From: Takakia lepidozioides
Taxonomy: Eukaryota > Streptophyta > Takakiopsida > Takakiales > Takakiaceae
Reading direction: 5' to 3'
DNA length: 64,000 nucleotides
Assembly (NCBI GenBank): GCA_030704615.1
Contig: CM060733.1
Location: 27,096,001-27,160,000 of the forward strand
Part shown: piece after piece, positions 24,956 through 35,600 of the stretch
How positions within the stretch are numbered: position 1 is the first letter of the stretch
Layout of the letters: every line of letters begins with the position of its first letter
Translations under genes and position numbers: made by a program
Notes under the pieces: generated by a model
The model's database searches: none
What the model saw: only the letters and a program-made list of their open reading frames with translations
Told to the model about the DNA's origin: nothing

Positions 24956-27930
24956 AACACATTTCAGCCTGTTTTCCCTGTTATCAGGATTCAGAGTCAT
25001 CCCTAAATTTTCAGGTTGAATTCTGCAAGTTAGCTCGACGTTGGTGCAAAAAGGTGAATGCCTGTTGGAAGCGCAAGTCAGCATAAGAACTAGTGTGAGA
25101 AGTAGGGTTAGGGTGTTTGGTGGAACAAATCTAGGCTGTCATTGTCAGCTGCTAGCAGCAAAGCAAGGAGGTATTATGCATGATTTGTGCAGAGGTATGG
25201 ATAGCCGAAGGAGCAGGGATAGAGTGTGGGTCCAGATTTATCCAAGAGGGCCGGATTTCAAGCTCCAAATTACCTATGAATCCCTGTGGAATGATAGCTA
25301 CAAGAAACCTGCATGCGTAGATGGTCAACTGGAAGCCGCAACAGCAGCAGCGGCGGCACAATTGATAAAATTCAGGCACTGCTACTCAAGGCACCTTCTT
25401 CAACACATTTCACCCTGTTTTTTCCTCTTATCAGAACCGGCCCTAAATGTCTCGTAAGGCCTTCGGCAGATAGGTTGAACAGAGTTGCGTGGTTTACTTT
25501 TTCAACTTGATTTTCAGATCTTAGGGCATGCGAGAGACAGTGTCAACAATCAATCATTCTTCCTGCAAAGTCTTGGTCTGCACAATCTGAGACTTGAGAT
25601 CCTCCACAAAGGCCAGCAAGGATCCACCCTCTGCCATATCCTCATGAGCACAATATTTGAGCTTCCCTACCCTGGTTCGAATTGCCATGCCCTCCTCCCC
25701 TGTCATTAGCTCCCTGATGTGTGCATGATTTGTGCAGAGGCAGAGATAGCTGAAGGAGCAGGGATAGAGAGTAGGTCTAGATTCATCCAAAAGGGCCAGA
25801 TTTCAAGCACAAGATTACTTATGATTTCCTGCAGATCAATAGCTACAAGAAACCTGCATGGGTAGATGGTCAACTGTCATGCTGCAACAGCAGCGACACA
25901 ACTGATAAAATCAGGCACTGGTAATCAAGGCACCTTCTTCACATTCACCCTGTTTTTCCCTCTTATCAGACTCGGCCCTGAATTTCCATGTTGAATTCTG
26001 CAAGTTAGCTGGTTGAGTGAATGTAGTTTGGAGTGACTTTGACATGATACTGCCACTGTGACAACAAGAAAGTATCCAAAAATACGGAACAGAGATGTGG
26101 AGAAGCTGTGGAATGAATACTTTTCTGACCCCAGTCAATGGTGGGACACCAGGCAAAAAGGTGAATGCTTGTTAGATTACAGGAGAGTAGCAGACGCAAT
26201 TCAGTATAGGAACTAGTGTAATAAGCTGAGTTGGGTGTTTCCTAGAACAAGTCTAGGCTGTCATTATCAGCTGCAAGGCAAGGATGTATGCATCATTTGT
26301 GCAGAGGCATGGATAGCTGAAGGAACGGGGATAGAGTGTGGGTCCAGATTCATCCAAGAGGGCTGGACTGCAAGCTCCAGATTACCTTGATTTCAGGTGG
26401 ATCAGTAGCTACAAGAAACCTGCATGTGTAGATGGTCAACTAAAGGCAGCAGCTGCAGACGTGGCACAGTTGATAAAATCAGGCACCTCAACCATGACCA
26501 CAGCTGTTGAAATTAGAGGATCAAGAGAGGGAGTCCACAATGCCTCTTCTGGCACTTCTGGGCATGTGAAGATACTTTGTGCGGCAGGCAGACTGACAGA
26601 GGCTCTACAGACTCTAAACCAAGGAGGCATTTCAGCAGATTCAGATATGTCTTTCTGTTGCTTAAGTGCATCAAGATGGATGGTCTGGAAGCTGGAAAGC
26701 AGGTGCACACTCACATTATCCAAAGTGGATTCACACCAAATGTTTTTCTACTCAACACCCTTGTCAACATGTATGTTAAGTGCGGGAGCATCATGGATGC
26801 TCACCAAGTGTTCAACAGAATGCCTCAATGATCTTTGATCACGTGGAATATTATGTTGGCAGGATTTACCAAGCATAGGTGTGGTAGGAATGCTTAGGAG
26901 ACCTATGAGCAAATGTTGCGTGAAGGGGTGAAGCCCAACCACATCGCGGTTGTTTGTGTTTGCAATGCGTGTGCAAGCCTGGGAGCTCTGGAAAAGAGGG
27001 AAGAGGTCCATAGTGACATTGTCAAAGCTGGAATTGTACCAGATGTCATCCTGGAAACAGAAGCGGCAGCAGCCCAATTGATAGAACAATTCGCTGAATG
27101 AAGGTACCTACATTTCACCCTGTTTTGCCATGTTATCAAAGTCGTCCCTAATTTCATGTAGAATTCTGCAACTTAGCTCGTTCATGATGTGAGCTGGCAT
27201 GAGTTTTATAAAGATCCTTCACGATGGTGGGACAACCGCAATCACAAGGTGTGGCTTTTCTTAATGCACGATGTGAAGAAGTTTGTCCATCCTGCAAAGG
27301 TGAGTACCATGATTTGGTGTTATTCCTGATGTTTTCTCGGTTCTTGGGAGAGTCAGCTTGGTCTTAGTAGGCCGTGTTTCAATCTTTGCCTGCTCAGCTG
27401 CACCGTAGTGGTTCTCTCAGACCAATCCAACATTACCTGACTACAGACACAAACATCACACACAAGAGGTCATTTTGGGTTGATGCTCGGTCAAATCCTC
27501 CATGGGTCAAGGACAATGTGGTGAGGGCACCTTCTTCCTTGACCTGTTGCAGCCTGTTTTACCCCCTCATCAGACTTGGCCTTGAGATGCATATTGAATT
27601 TTGTAAGTTAGCTCATTGGGTGGATCTGTGGTGGTTTGGAGTGACTTTGAACTAGTTTGATAAGTAGGGTTGGGGTGTTTGCTGGAACAATTCTAGGCTG
27701 TCATTGTCAGCTTCTAGCAGCAAGGCAAGGATGTATGCATGATTTGTGCAGAGGTATGGATAGCTGAAGGGGCAGAGATAGAGTGTGGGTCCAGATTCAT
27801 CCAAGAGGGCTGGATTTCAAGCTCCAGATTACCTATGATTCCATGTGGATCAATAGCTACAAGAAACCTGCTGCATGGGTAGATGGTCAAGTAAAGGTAG
27901 CAGCTGCAGCGGCACAGTTGATAAAATCAG
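24948..27930. repeat. Interspersed repeat units R1 and R2 in the PPR region
   Basis: R1 (about 90-140 bp, beginning gcaccttcttc and ending near gcaagttagct) recurs at about 24948, 25386, 25928, 27103 and 27527. R2 (about 200-290 bp, with aactagtgt at its head and caagaaacctgcatg near its end) recurs at about 25086-25376, 25718-25916 (head missing), 26211-26480 and 27648-27930. R2 leads directly into PPR-coding sequence in the last two cases. The order R1-R2-PPR therefore appears repeatedly, pointing to tandem segmental duplication of one ancestral PPR locus, with copies decaying at different rates. Confidence 0.85.
26338..27100 (+). pseudogene. PPR gene fragment B (5' part)
   Basis: It begins with an N-terminal region shared with fragment C (SYKKPACVDGQL and an alanine-rich stretch before LIKSGTSTM), then GRLTEALQTL and several PPR units in different frames: GLEAGKQVHTHIIQSG, LVNMYVKCGSIMDAHQVF and CNACASLGALEK. 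A stop codon follows the unit ending NRMPQ (near 26830), and frame changes occur near 26670. It is the 5' portion of a PLS-type PPR gene, inactivated. Confidence 0.8.
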
Positions 27931-28608
27931 GCACCTCAACCATGACCTCAGCTTCTGAAAGAGGATCAAGAGAGGGAGTCCACAATGCCTCTTTTGCTGG
28001 GCATGTGAAGATGCTTTGTGAGGCAGGCAGACTGACAGAGGCTCTACAACTTTAAACCAACAAGGCATTTCAGCAGATTCAGATACGTCTGTCTGTCTCT
28101 TGCTTAAGTGCATCAAGATGAAAGGTCTGGAAGCTGGAAACAGGTGCACACTCACATTATCCAGAGTGGATTAACGCCAAATGTTTTTCTACTCAACACA
28201 CCCTTGTCAACATGTATGTTAAATGTGGGAGCATCATGGATGCTCACCAGGTTTTCCACAGAGAGCCTCAATGATCTTGATCACGTGGAATATAATGTTG
28301 GCAGGATTTACCAAGGATGGGTGTAGTAGGAGTGCTTTGGAAACCTATAAGCAACTGCTGCGCGCAGGGTGAAACCCAACCACATCACATTTGTTTGTGT
28401 TTGCCATGCGTGTGCAAGGCTGGGAGCTCTGGAAAAGGGGAAAGAGGTCCATGGTGACATCTTCAAAGCTAGATTTGTACGAGATGTCATTCTGAACACT
28501 GCCCTGGTGGACATGTATGCCAAATGTGGGTGCATTAAGGATGCGAAGGGAGTTTTCAACACCATGGCTGAACGAGATGTGGTGTCATGGAACGTGGGGG
28601 GAATGTGA
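27783..28608 (+). pseudogene. PPR gene fragment C (5' part)
   Basis: This is the best preserved copy: an N-terminal segment (QIHPRGLDFKLQITYDSMW), then EAGRLTEALQ and, after frame changes near 28055, 28125 and 28195, the units QVHTHIIQSGLTPNVF and VNMYVKCGSIMDAHQVF. A final open piece (28369-28608) has ALVDMYAKCGCIKDAKGVF and AERDVVSWN. Stops and frame changes rule out a full protein. No E or DYW domain follows, so the 3' part of the original gene was not captured or has been lost. Confidence 0.8.
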
Positions 28609-28611
28609 TGC

Positions 28612-29390
28612 TTGCAGGGTATGCACAACAGGGACATGAGGGAGGCTTTGGAGACCTATGATCAAATATTGATGCGGGAAGGGGTGAAGCCCAACCACAT
28701 CACGTTGCAGCATATTGGTACTTCACAGCCATGGCGGCTCTCTCAGTTCCTCCATTTTTTTTTCTTTTGGTTTTTTTGGCGCTGGGAGAGAGCAGCAGCT
28801 CTGCTGTCTCCTTCCCCTTGCTTATGTCGATCATTAAAGGGGAAATTGTCATTCTGAACTCTGCCTTGGTGGACATGTATGCCAAATACATGGGTGCAGC
28901 AAGCCTGATCTGAAGGGAGAGTTTGACAATATGGCTGAACGAGTTGTGGTATTTTGGAAGTGCCATGATTGCAAGGTATGTGCAGCATGGGTATGGGATT
29001 AAGGCTTTGGAAACATAAGAGCAAATGATGTGGGAAGGGATGAAGCCAGACCAGGCCGCCATGTTCAATTGTTTTTGTAATATGCATATGCGAGCCTAGC
29101 AGCCCTGGGAAGGGGCAAAGAGGTTTATGGTGACATTATCCAAGCTGGAATTGTACCAGATGTCATTCTGAACATTCCCCCGGTGTACATCTACCGCAAA
29201 TGAGAGCCTGGCAGCCCTCAAAAGGGCACAAAGGTCCATGATGACATCGTCAAAGCTAGGGTTGTCACTCTAAACACTGCCTTGGTGAATATGTATGTCA
29301 AGGCAGCCCTGGAAGTGGATGTCACTTTGGGTGACAAGGTAGCTGGCACCACCATTCTCTGGAACTACCTGAATTCATTCTCAAAATGAT
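28612..29390 (+). pseudogene. PPR fragment series D with a signal-peptide-like insert
   Basis: Further degraded PPR pieces: MREALETYDQIL with EGVKPNHIT (28640-28710), ALVDMYAKYMG (about 28860), GRGKEVYGDIIQAG (about 29110) and a last ALVNMYVK (about 29280). Between the first two lies an insert of about 120 bp at 28731-28850 that encodes MAALSVPPFFFLLVFLALGE, typical of a secretory signal peptide and foreign to PPR proteins. It reads in frame into the next PPR piece, giving a 60-codon chimeric open frame (28731-28913). Confidence 0.7.
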
Positions 29391-29998
29391 TTCTAATGTT
29401 CTCTTGACATGTCCACAATAGTGCTGGACCTAGCTGCACAGCAGATTATCCTTACTCAATGACTTCAGTTGGGCAGTGATCTATGGATATGGCAACATGG
29501 CCCTCATGTTGGTCATTTGTAGATTGTGGCCAAAACTTCTTGCTATAAACCAGTTTTGAGTCATCCAAATGTTTTTGGTTCCGACCTGTATTTGTATTCT
29601 ATGTTTTGTTGTATTTGTAATATATTTTCAATGCAATGCAGCGAATCAAAAAATTTAAATACAATATCCACTAATTCACATACGTACAGATATAAACTAA
29701 AAGTAAATGAAAAAAACGAAATAACAGTAATAAACAAAAAAAAACAAATATTAAATAAAAAGCCTCCCAATTCATATATATATTGTGTATATATGTATGT
29801 ATGTATTTTTATTTGTATATGTTTATATGTATATACACCTCCAGAGTGAAACCTATTTATTAAAATGTGTCCTCTTTTACTGCTTCACAGTAGAATATTA
29901 CACTATACAGAGTCAAGCAAACTCACTATCACTGATTCACAGTCAAACCGTATGCTAAACATCATGGAACATAGTCAATATGTTCCACTTCAGTTAAA

Positions 29999-30111
29999 CC
30001 ACTTTACTACACGTCATGCATCCATGTCACTCTGCCCTTAAGCCACTCACTACACGTCATGCATCCACCTTATAATTCAGTTAAACCACTTTACTACACG
30101 TCATAGTCACG
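29999..30111. repeat. Three direct repeats with 44-bp spacing
   Basis: CACTTTACTACACGTCATGC-type units lie at 29999, 30043 and 30087 and share CTACACGTCAT. More ACGTCA words follow to 30150. They lie about 200-330 bp inside the right end of the candidate CACTA element and fit subterminal transposase-binding repeats. Confidence 0.8.
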
Positions 30112-30330
30112 TCGCATTCACGTCATACTGTGCTGCCTACACGTCACCCCCTAGATTTTACTGTCACATTTCACTATCAGAACCTGGCATCTGGATTCGA
30201 CTGCTTGACTGAAACGACTTGACCTTTGTCACGCATGTGCGACTATGGAGGCCGGGAGTAAAAATGTCGCAAACGACTAAAAAATGAGTCAAATACAGAG
30301 TCGAAAAGCCCAGCTTGTATTGTAGTGTCA

Positions 30331-33230
30331 TTACTATAATATCCAAAACATTAACGACCGTCTGGTTGAACTTAGTTTTATATTTGGTCAAATGATCTAC
30401 AATAACCTCCATGCCCACGAGACCGACAGGGTATGTCGTTTTATTTAGCTACGTAGTAGGTGTAATTGATGTGAATAAGTGGAGGAGTGTGTGTTTGGGT
30501 TTCCCAGACTCCTTATTGAGGGTGGAGGTTGATAGGGTGATGTCAACTGATCTATGATGGGCGGGTTCAATGCCGACTCTTGGCTTAATTTAAAGGGGCT
30601 GGTGGAGTGTCGTCTATATTTGCTTTGATTTGTTGTACCCATTACGTCTTGGTCTATTACATTGTTGTGTATGGTACATGTGTGTGCAAGGTTTGCCATG
30701 GAGGAACCTGCCATAATGATGCTGCATTCTACACCATGGAGAGGCTTTACTGGCATTGAATATTGCTGAAGATGTATACATGGAATCATCTTAGCAAGAC
30801 ATGCAACAGTGCATTTCCACACTCTGAAGGCGCTAGAGGAAGCAGTCCAGAACTGCGTCAAGGCACTGCGGATCTTCCCGGAGATTGATCGTCTCTACTG
30901 GAGCAAGCACACACATAAGTTCCAACAGAACCCACAAAGGGCCACAACATATCGGAAGTTTGTCGGAAAGGTGTCCTTGAGTTTATGGTACGATTCAAAT
31001 ACTTGCGATTGCTTGTCTAGAGACTGGCGAAGCTCGGGGAAGATGCACAGTCCCTCGAAGCAGGTTCCGACGGCTTTCTCTAGCCCCTCCAGAGACTGGA
31101 AATGGGCTGTGGCATCTCTTGCGAGGAGGCAAATCCTGGTCAATGCCAGGTATTTCTTACGAGGAAACTCCAAAGCCGAGGCCCCCTTTTGCAAGATAAT
31201 ACAGAACATCTGTTAGTGTCCGCCGCAAAGCCCCAAACTCTCCAACTTTGTTTCTGGAGAAGAGAAGAGGTAGACGCTCAAGGCAATTGAAGCTGGCTTG
31301 TTTGTTTTTTGTGTTAACTAAGTGTCCGGGGGTGTTGATGACGGTAATGGACTCAAGCAAGCCAAACACTGTATTGGCTAAAAGTGTACTTGGGGATATA
31401 AAAGTGTACTTTTGCATAAACAATAGGTTGTTGGATTTTACAATAGGGTGGTGTTAACTTATGCAACATGTTATTTTTCAAACATGATGTGTTAAAATAT
31501 TTCTCCTATCATATAATCATCAAATGTGTGAATGTCGAAATGTGAATATGTGAAATGACTATGAATACACATTTGATAACATATATCCATTCTCCATATT
31601 CATCCATTCATCCATATATATAACATAAAATAACTAAAATATAGATTTATTCATCCATTAAAATAACTAGATTATACATTTATTCATCCATATATATATG
31701 ATAAAATAAATAAAATATACATTCATTCAAATTAATTGTGATGAATCAAAATAAAGTAGCATACAAAGTGAAATACGCAAACAAAAGTCATATATTGAAT
31801 CATTGAATTTTACATTACAATATGCTTTTGGTTTGGAATGTATATGAGCAAAATCATTACGCTAAATAATCCTATTCGTGTTCATCAACATCACCAATAT
31901 CTTGAACACATGAAACCATGAGGCTCATGTAATTGTTGAAATGTACGTATAATTTGCGAGGGATGGTAATCTCCATTTTGGTTTTTGGTCTTTGAACTAT
32001 CAGTTGTATTGCGCCATGATACAAAAGCACTATCTAATGTCACCATCATCACTAGGAACCCAACCTGTGTATAGACATCTTTCATATCGAGATGTCATTG
32101 CATGTTGTGACTTCATCCACATGCCTTTAGGTACTTTTGGCCAATACCAAAGAATCTTTATTTTGTCATCGTCATGTGTTTGTCTATCCACGCTTAGTAC
32201 TTTTCCGATGGAACTCCAAGTTGAATTTGATCATCCTCAAAATGAACACCAACAAAATGCCTAATCTCAATATCTATTCTTGGATCAAATTCTCATATGT
32301 CCTCTGACAGCTTGAAATTTTTCCCATTTTGATGGGTTTGGATCATAAATGATCATCTTTCCGTGATCATTTCTTCGGTTGTCCACATCTTGTCCCAAAA
32401 TATCCTCGAGGTTCAATGTCAGGCATGATTGGAAGAAGTGTTGTCATTTCCTCCCCGTTTGTATTTGAGCTATTCTGAGCATTATCTATTTCCACATTAT
32501 CAAGCCAAAAAGATGTTGTCTGCATAACATCATCGCGATTTCGTACTGGAAATTACTGTAAACAATCAATTAATTTGAACGTTTCCTCAATCGCATCGAG
32601 GTTCGACGTAATATATTGGAGTCATTGTACTTGTTGTTCCTTCAATTGGATAAACTCATGCAATGATTGAATCTCTTGTGGCTCAGCTGCATTGACGGTG
32701 CAAATCCAGGTTTCGTCTTGGGGTTAGGAACAGATTTCAAGAATGGAATACCATCAGTAGGCATCCATTGTGGATCTTGAGCATAATTTTTATGCTGGAT
32801 ATAGTCTAGCCCAACCCAACCTCTGTATCCCTCTTTTGTATGCAAAGCATGGCCGGCTATACAATGGCGCATTGTATTGTTTCTGTGATTTGCTCTTTGC
32901 AGGCGAAACCTCGCTCTGTTGTGTGACTCGAACAAATTATTTGAAATGTTGAAGTTCAAGAGACACTATGTACTGGTATCAGAGCAGACGTACTCCCAAT
33001 CGTTATGGCAGCTAACCTCCGGAGGAAGGTAGTGCTGCCATGACAATGCATGATCATGGTCGTAGGGTGAATCTGTTGTACAATTTACAGTCTATGTATT
33101 TAAGTTGTTAGCCATGACTTGTCGGCGATTTCATGCCGAGTCCTGAAAGGGACTACATCCTTCCTACTTATGCCACCCGCCTTGCTTTGGTGTCCATTAG
33201 GACGATCATAGCTATTTTGTTTTTCTAAAC
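30331..33230. other. Repeat-rich region without an intact gene
   Basis: It contains an inverted duplication (30796-31130, listed separately) and a very AT-rich block at 31480-31800 in which ATTCATCCATATATA-like words recur. Between about 31860 and 32960 both strands carry broken open frames; the minus strand looks faintly coding but has many stops and no domain that I recognise. It may be a decayed transposon. Confidence 0.4.
30796..31130. repeat. Imperfect inverted repeat, about 97-bp arms
   Basis: The plus-strand segment from about 30796 to 30893 (with cactctgaaggcgctagagg) matches the minus-strand segment from about 31130 down to 31030 (with gtctctggaggggctagaga) at roughly 70% of positions by eye. 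Translated outward-in, both arms give related peptides (HFHTLKALEEAV and HFQSLEGLEKAV, each followed by an IFPE motif). So it is an inverted duplication of a coding fragment of unknown family, with about 140 bp between the arms. Confidence 0.75.
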
Positions 33231-33231
33231 T

Positions 33232-34262
33232 ACTTGTGATTGTCAAATTTTGACCATTTGTATTTAATATCAGATGTGACTATCACATTTTGGCGGTCAT
33301 ACCTATTATATAAATTTCTAAACCAGATGTGACTATCGAATACCAAGGGGTCGTACCAATTTGTGCTAAAACAAATTTATATGCGACCTCCAAATTCTGG
33401 TGGTCGTACCAATTGTTCTAAAACAAAAGTTACATTCGACCCTCCAATTCTTGTGGATGTAATTTTTATTTTTTTTGACAATTGGTTGTGAATGGCTAAT
33501 TTTGGCATTCACACATTTTTTTCATTTTAAGTTTAATTTACTGCGACTGTTGTATTCAAGCGTTTGCATGTCTCTCCCCTTCCTCAACTTCCGGCGTCCG
33601 CCGAACTCAAGCGGTTGCATGCTTTTTCCTTCTCTTGAATTTGCTACGACCACTGAATTTTGGTGGTTGTACCAAATTTTTAATTTTATTTAAAAATATA
33701 TATTTGCTATGACAATCAAATTCTAATAGTCACACCAAATGTTTTTTAAGCAATTATATGCGACCTCCAGATTTCTGGTGATCGAACCCTTTTTTTCTAA
33801 AAACAATCTGCTGCGATTGTCAAATTTTGACAATCGGATAAATATTTTTAAAAAATCAAATGGGACCGCTAAACTCTTGCAGTTGCAAATTACATGCAAT
33901 TTCTGAATTTTGGTGGTCGCACGTTTTTTAGTTTCAATTTATATTTTTATATTTTAATTTTCTTTTTTGGTGCTAAATTTGCTGCGACCGCTGAATTATG
34001 GGAGAACATGCAATTTTTTAAATAATAAATTACATATGACCGCCAAATTATAATGATCGTGCGTATCATATATATATATATATATATGACCACCAATTTT
34101 GGCGGCCATATGTATATATTTGTTGGATTATATGCGACAATTTTTGGTGGTCGCACATTTTTTTATTTTTTTGTGAATCAGCTGCGATCGCCGAGTTTTG
34201 ACGATTGGAGCTATTTATTTAATTTTTACTTAGCTGCGACTGTCAATATTGACAATCGCTAT
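33232..34262. repeat. Array of about 19 short quasi-palindromes
   Basis: A diverged unit of about 28 bp resembling TGCGACCNCC-AATTTTGG-GGTCGNACC recurs about every 50 bp, for example at 33277, 33382, 33643, 33757, 33809, 33893, 34035, 34085, 34130, 34180 and 34229. Each unit is itself nearly self-complementary. Spacers are AT-rich. Arrays of GCGAC(C/G)GCC palindromes are known from subterminal regions of plant CACTA elements, which is the likeliest origin. I could not find matching CACTA termini next to this array. Confidence 0.8.
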
Positions 34263-35340
34263 CAATATGTCAAAGTTTTTTTTTTTTGGTAACAGAACAG
34301 GGGATTGTGGCCTTGGAAATTTTATTAAGGTAAGGAAAAAACCTTACAAGAGCCATGAAGGCAGATGAATGAGATACCATTCGTAGCCAAGAGTTCCAAA
34401 AGAGCAAGCAGATAGTAAATGAGAGAGGTGAAAGGATAAAGAGAACAGAAGGAGTAGCACTAAGCTGAGTACCGAGCAGTACTATAGAAAGAGAGCAAGT
34501 TGAGTATAAAGCAACACTAGAGCAGCAACGTGTCTGTGAAGATGATGTGACTAAAGTGACAGTTTTTCATTCTCAAATATATTTATTATTATATGAGCAA
34601 AAAGAACGTGACACAGGTTGCAGCAGGGTCAGGTCTAACGCAACGTGATGTGATGTAATGTACTGACGGAAAGTGACGTGTGCAATCTTCATTATATGGC
34701 TTTCAACCGGACCATCAAATTCGTCAGTTTAAAAGTTCCAGACCAATGTACAACAAATTGAGCCCCCTAAGACATGGCTTTCCTTTGTTATTGATTTTAC
34801 TTGAACTTTCACAAATTATCTATTGTAGCGCTATTGTCTTTTGCTGTCCAAAAAGACAATACGCAGAGATACTACCATGACACAAGCTTGTTGGAAACAA
34901 ACATAGCGTTGTTGCGCATGGTATCTTGGACTGTCCCTATTGTGGTGATTAGGTTTGTGTTTTGGTTGCAGCTAAGTTCCCCCCGTGCATGCTCTTGCTG
35001 TGAAAAGAAATGGATAGGTTTTGACCAGTAATAGCCACCTTTAACATCACTACTACTATGTGCAAAGAGGGTTGGACCCTCCGGCACATGAGTATTTCAG
35101 CGAGGTACAAAATCTGAGTCAGGTACTAGAATCTGAATCCAAACTCTTGAATGTGCAAAAGAGTTGCAGGACGACTTCCATCATGTTTGAAATTCAACTT
35201 GACGAGCTCAATGGGAAGGATGAAGCTCCGACCTTGTTGATTCAAAGAAAACATGGATGTGTTTAGTTAAGGCTCTACCGACTTGGGTAGGACCAGTGTA
35301 CTATCCCATGGTATTGTGGTGGAGGGAGCCTCCCTGAAAC
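34263..35340. other. Intergenic, repeat-derived
   Basis: No gene supported. A stretch at about 34296-34440 (gtggccttggaaattttatt and, further on, gccatgaaggc) resembles a second stretch at about 35880-36060 in the order of its words, suggesting two diverged copies of one repeat family. I do not know the family. Confidence 0.4.
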
Positions 35341-35493
35341 ATCACCCATCTTTTGAAAATCCCAAGGAGAGGGTGTTCGGAAAGAGGTAGAGAAAACACT
35401 AGATGCTGGTGTTATTAGTCTTTCTATCTCCTCTTAGGCTAGTCCTCTGGTATTGGTAGAGAAAAATGACCATAGTACTCATTTCTGTATAGG
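35341..35493 (+). mobile_element. Ty3/gypsy reverse transcriptase scrap
   Basis: The frame around 35390-35493 contains TLDAGVI, then after one stop codon SPLVLVEKND and HFCI, matching the start of Ty3/gypsy reverse transcriptases. The upstream part is frame-broken and the rest of the domain is missing: sequence similarity ends where the foldback at 35495 begins. Confidence 0.7.
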
Positions 35494-35494
35494 G

Positions 35495-35600
35495 GAAGGG
35501 CAGCTGATGAGGCCCTTACATCGTTTGAGAATGTGTGAACGAAGGTGATAATCCGAATTTACGTTCGAAAACAGTGGAAGGGCCTCATCATCTGCCCTTC
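35495..35600. repeat. Foldback element with 23-bp arms
   Basis: The arm at 35495-35517 (within gaagggcagctgatgaggcc) and the reverse complement of 35578-35600 agree at 22 of 23 positions, with a 60-nt loop. It sits exactly at the end of the gypsy scrap. It could be a small MITE or a hairpin-forming transcript. Confidence 0.85.

Larger units (their letters stand above)
23903..30327. mobile_element. Candidate non-autonomous CACTA transposon carrying PPR fragments
   Basis: The left end reads CACTACAACACA (23903) and the right end, reversed, reads CACTACAATACA (ends at 30327): 11 of 12 bases agree, beginning with the CACTA-superfamily terminus. Both ends are flanked by TCA (23900-23902 and 30328-30330), the 3-bp target duplication expected of CACTA elements. 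Subterminal repeats follow on each side: 83-bp units at 24231-24480 and CACTACACGTCA-type units at 29999-30111. TTTCGAC words occur near both ends. No transposase is seen inside, so movement would depend on another copy. The interior is occupied by repeated PPR gene fragments. The ends were found by eye; the short terminal repeat is the weak point. Confidence 0.6.

Noticed and set aside
24679-29400. A single functional PPR gene
   Set aside because: Repeated 5' modules, stop codons and frame changes in every copy and lack of a 3' part show fragments only.
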